64,000 nucleotides of DNA from Rhytidiadelphus loreus (Eukaryota > Streptophyta > Bryopsida > Hypnales > Hylocomiaceae). Numbering within the stretch: the stretch's first letter is position 1; each line of letters begins with the position of its first letter. The DNA lies in assembly GCA_947034895.1 (NCBI GenBank), contig OX344762.1:46108760-46172759 (forward strand). Reading direction: 5' to 3'. The translations under genes and the position numbers were made by a program. The notes beneath the pieces were generated by a model, which made no database searches, was not told the origin of the DNA, and saw only the letters and a program-made list of their open reading frames with translations. Below, piece by piece: positions 60,901-64,000 of the stretch.

Positions 60901-62319
60901 TAAAAAATCTTATAGTGAAGCTTATTTTTCCTTATCACCATTAGGACAAATCAATGTAGTTTAACACAATAGTAATTGAAGTATTTTGTAGTTTAAGAAG
61001 AAAAATTATACATCTATCCTTTCAAATGGAATTAGGTGATTTTTTTATTTCACACTGAGTGTCTTTGTGGAGAAGTGATAAGGTTCCAATCACAAGCACA
61101 CAATTACAATTTTTTTCTTTAAATACTCTATAAGGAATTGAGGAAATAATTCAATTGTATTACTTCCATTAATATAAATCACTTCTACTAGTATAAAAAA
61201 AGACTAAGAACCCTTCTATCTTCTATACCCTCATAAATTTAGGCACTTCTCATATATATATAGTTGAATTATATATTTTAGTTACATTCTAAGAACTCAA
61301 TAAGAATATATTCATGAACAAGTAAATTAAATTTTCTACAAGCTATGGTTGAGTTTGAAAATTTAATTGAATAAGAGAATGAGCGATAACATTTCTTGAA
61401 TCAATATTCATCTTCTAAATTGGTTTAGCATGATATTTCTTGCATTCAACTCTTTGCAATTTATAGAATCAACATTCATTTGAACTCAATTTTGTTTGGC
61501 AATTGATAGATACAAAAATATATACATAGTGTTTTTGAGGCTTAGAGCAAGTAACCTTTGTACAATAATATTGCATAATAATTTTTTCTATCCACAAGGC
61601 TATTGCCAATATATTTTAAATTCAAGATTATGAAAAAAATAAATATAAAAATAACATTGCAAAATGATAAATTTCCATCTACAATATAACTTTTGAAGGA
61701 TTGCATGCCTCAAACCTTTAGAATGTTGTATATAATTCTAGTGAAAAAGATATATTCCTAAAAAATTGGCTTCTAATACAACAATTTTGTTTTCAATTTG
61801 TAAGACTAATCTTATATATCTATAAAGCTACAAAATTCATCAAGAAAATAAAATTAATTGGAATAAAAACACTTTTTTTGTTGTATAGGTATACACATTA
61901 ACTGACATTTAATAGCCACAAATATAATTTCTTTAATTAAAGTCATTAAGAAAATTCTCAAATTATTTTTTCCAATTTTGATATTAACAATCATTGGTAA
62001 AATAAGCCAAAAAATTGGCTCAAATTGCCCAAAATATCTCCATTAATTAAACACATAAGATTTTCCAAAGGGTGAATATATTAAATGATTCCCTATATAA
62101 TAATATAGATGAAATGCTAAATAGATGGATGGATATCCAAAAAATGGATGATTTTTTTGAACTACCTTCAAGTCACAATGCATATGTCATGCTCCTTACA
62201 AAGATTGAAACCAAAACAAGAACACTGTGACCGTGAGGCTCTGTCCACTCCACACAACCCCTAAACCCTAAACCTTGGATTCAAAAACCTAAGAGAGTCC
62301 GTCAGTCGATGCCACATAA

Positions 62320-62642
62320 TAAGGTAGGAGGTTCTAAAATTGCCCACCTCTTCAAACGTACACACAAATTGTACATGTTGCTTTTTTTTACAGCCTTCAA
62401 CAATGTACAAACAGTGTGCATGACTGTTAGGAGGTGCGTGTTTTAAGAGCCCTATGTCATTTCAACTTCAAAATTTCATAACTCCTTCCACAAAGCTCCA
62501 AAAAATATGAAACAACTTGGGTTAGATGCCAATTCCACTTCTCTTTTGAGGAAAATTTACTGAAAAATATTTCAAGAAGCTTCACCTCCCCAAAATTCAG
62601 TTTCAGCTTTTTCAATGGGCGATTTATGGACCTCCTACCTTA
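62320..62642. mobile_element. MITE, AAGGTAG family (element D)
   Basis: Left end TAAGGTAGGAGGTTCTAAAA and right end reverse of TAAGGTAGGAGGTCCATAAA. The interior ('tgggttagatgccaattcc' and a 'ttactgaaaa' block) matches the interior of element A in inverted orientation. No coding capacity. Confidence 0.75.
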
Positions 62643-62654
62643 GTTTGGACCAAG

Positions 62655-63203
62655 CTAATCTGGAAAAAACCATCTATCTGGTACAAACCGATATTGTACG
62701 CGTCCATCGGACCAAAACTGATACCACAGTTTTTCAAAAATGCCCTCAAATGAAAGCATGTCCTCTTCGAGCTCTGCTATCCTGCAGCCTTCTTGTCTGA
62801 GGAGTGCTTCGAATTGTTTTTTATTGCTCGCGGTCATTTTGGAGAGGAACGATTTCACGGCTCGCGTCACGACTAGGGCGACAAATTCAGAGTCGTTGAT
62901 CTCAGTCACGGCTCGGGAGGCACACGGGTACGAAGTCACGGCAATGTGTCGGGCATCCGCGAGGAGGACGTCAATGTCGTCACGATCATCCAAACCCGTA
63001 AAAACTTGCAACACTTCCCTAAAGGTTGTGGAATCTGGCCTAATTTGCTTCCCCTTGTCTTCGGTTGTTATTGGTGATGACGATGACAACGGCGCCGATG
63101 ACGACGTCCACTTCATTGTGGACAATGAATCATCATTGTCGTCGGAATGTGTGGAATTGATACTTGGTGCTTCCCAATCCATCTGTGAAATATTTGGATT
63201 CAT
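62655..63203 (-). CDS. Hypothetical protein, 182 aa, beside a MITE
   Basis: I do not recognise this protein. It has a serine/aspartate-rich, probably disordered N-terminal third (about residues 15-60), then a helical region containing REVLQVFTGLDDRDDIDVLL and a heptad-like stretch (about 125-155), and ends RWFFPD. Codon GC is above the flanks, unlike most spurious frames here. The opposite strand is also open (172 codons), so coding on this strand is not certain. The stop lies 13 bp from MITE D. It may be one exon of a larger gene, a transposon fragment, or nothing. Confidence 0.35.
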   Translation of the reverse strand: MNPNISQMDWEAPSINSTHSDDNDDSLSTMKWTSSSAPLSSSSPITTEDKGKQIRPDSTTFREVLQVFTGLDDRDDIDVLLADARHIAVTSYPCASRAVTEINDSEFVALVVTRAVKSFLSKMTASNKKQFEALLRQEGCRIAELEEDMLSFEGIFEKLWYQFWSDGRVQYRFVPDRWFFPD

Positions 63204-63777
63204 TAGTGATATGTTGTTTCAACTTGTTTTCGTAGGGGAACTTCAAATGGGTCTGTAAAGAGCACTTGGTATATGATATTGATCTATTGAATTTTGGTTT
63301 TGATATAATTACAAATTGAGTATTTGAATCAATGACGGACAGTTACAATAATTAAGTAAGTAAAATGCTCTCTTATAAAGTATACAGATTGAAGGGAATG
63401 AGAATGAGAATATGCTCCTGCAATAAAAAGAACATTTGTAGGCATGAGGTTGCTTTAAATGTAGAATGCTTTAAATTTTGATCTTTTACTTTTATAAAAA
63501 GTAAAAGAATAAAGTAAAAATGGACTTGTATCTTATACCTAGTGTGCCTTGGGCAGTTGGCATAGCCTAAATAAAAGTAAAAGGTATTTTATTAATTTCT
63601 TTTAATTCATAAAAACTTTGTAATTCAATAACTTTTTTTGTCGTAGGTACAAATGCCACGAAACAAAGTTCATGCACTCCTACTCGCATAGGGCTTTTTG
63701 ACGGTACCAAGAACATGACTTGGGATGCATGGTTTTAGAAATCTCACTACAACAAACAAGCAAATTCATTTCAAATA

Positions 63778-64000
63778 TAAGGTAGGAACACCATAAACGG
63801 TTACCGTCCTTCTAATGGCAGACTAGGTATCAACAATAGCTGACTTTGAAAAAATCCTGAAAAGATTCGATTTTCTCAAATTTGATTGGTTCACACTTGA
63901 TTAGGAACAAGTTTCAAAGGTAGCCATTGTAGATGAACCTATGAAACCAAAATGGGATCCATATGAGAAATCCACATTTATATATAAAATATTCATTTTT
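63778..64000 (+). mobile_element. Possible left end of another AAGGTAG-family MITE
   Basis: TAAGGTAGGAACACC followed by 'ataaacggt' resembles the left end of element E. The right end, if present, is beyond the window. Confidence 0.35.

Larger units (their letters stand above)
54961..62319. other. AT-rich intergenic DNA with repeat fragments
   Basis: Besides the repeats listed, fragments of the MITE interior family occur at about 58440-58660 (reverse), 58870-59130 and 59145-59440, and a short 10-nt tandem array (gaattttttt-like) at 59885-59925. The 60-90 codon frames show no motifs. No supported gene. Confidence 0.6.

Noticed and set aside
63660..63780. Plus-strand 'GLFDGTKNMTWDAWF' peptide resembling a gag-like fragment
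   Set aside because: Only about 20 codons, flanked by stops; too short to support a call.
1..64000. tRNA, rRNA, CRISPR arrays, organelle-DNA insertions, integrated viral genes
   Set aside because: I looked for cloverleaf/TTCGA signatures, rRNA-conserved blocks, regularly spaced direct repeats with unique spacers, and plastid or mitochondrial gene frames, and saw none I could support.

Overview
This is a 64-kb piece of a nuclear land-plant genome. The evidence is GT-AG introns, a plant-type kinesin-7, a cytosolic ribosomal protein eL24 with telo-box promoter motifs, and a MUR3-like GT47 Golgi glycosyltransferase. The genes sit in AT-rich DNA packed with small inverted-repeat transposons. A seed-free plant (moss, liverwort, lycophyte or similar) is my best guess from the compact kinesin introns and the Crinkler/RHS-type gene, but the sequence alone does not settle it.

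Layout. 1-19.9 kb: repeat-rich intergenic DNA with no supported gene. It holds a hAT-like element with an 8-bp target duplication (1313-1895), a stack of MITEs (5342-6483), a 179-bp tandem duplication (7282-7639), an 80-bp (AT)n tract (about 10542-10624), a long inverted repeat (about 12535-13715) and further foldback elements. 19.96-20.62 kb: intron-free eL24 gene on the minus strand with its promoter. 22.0-22.5 kb: a TIR element. 23.2-27.3 kb: a decayed, CCGG-rich transposable-element block with a 541-codon gag-like reading frame (minus strand) broken by four TAG codons. 27.3-28.0 kb: minisatellites. 28.4-31.1 kb: a tandemly repeated leader, one copy interrupted by a 215-bp CACTA-type MITE, followed by a two-exon Crinkler/RHS-type P-loop pseudogene. 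32.3-42.5 kb: a complete CENP-E/KIN-7-like kinesin that I assembled exon by exon (24 exons plus one optional 51-nt exon). 42.5-50.8 kb: repeats. 50.9-52.6 kb: the GT47 gene on the minus strand, with an inferred intron in its 5' leader. 52.9-53.6 kb: a GC-rich island with repeated CCAAT boxes and no recognisable gene. 54-64 kb: repeats and one hypothetical 182-aa frame beside a MITE.

The three intact genes (translation, mitotic chromosome movement, wall polysaccharide synthesis) are unrelated; there is no operon or cluster. The most unusual signals are: (i) a Crinkler/RHS-type gene and a gag-like frame whose lesions are nearly all explainable as transitions at methylatable cytosines, with seven of eight internal stops being TAG; (ii) a dispersed GC-rich repeat whose two copies carry a hairpin with two compensatory base-pair changes; (iii) a MITE family whose subterminal TIR sequence differs between elements but matches within each; (iv) a phase-0 51-nt exon in the kinesin motor domain that would split a core strand, plus competing acceptors that decide whether the kinesin keeps a tail with CDK and KEN motifs.
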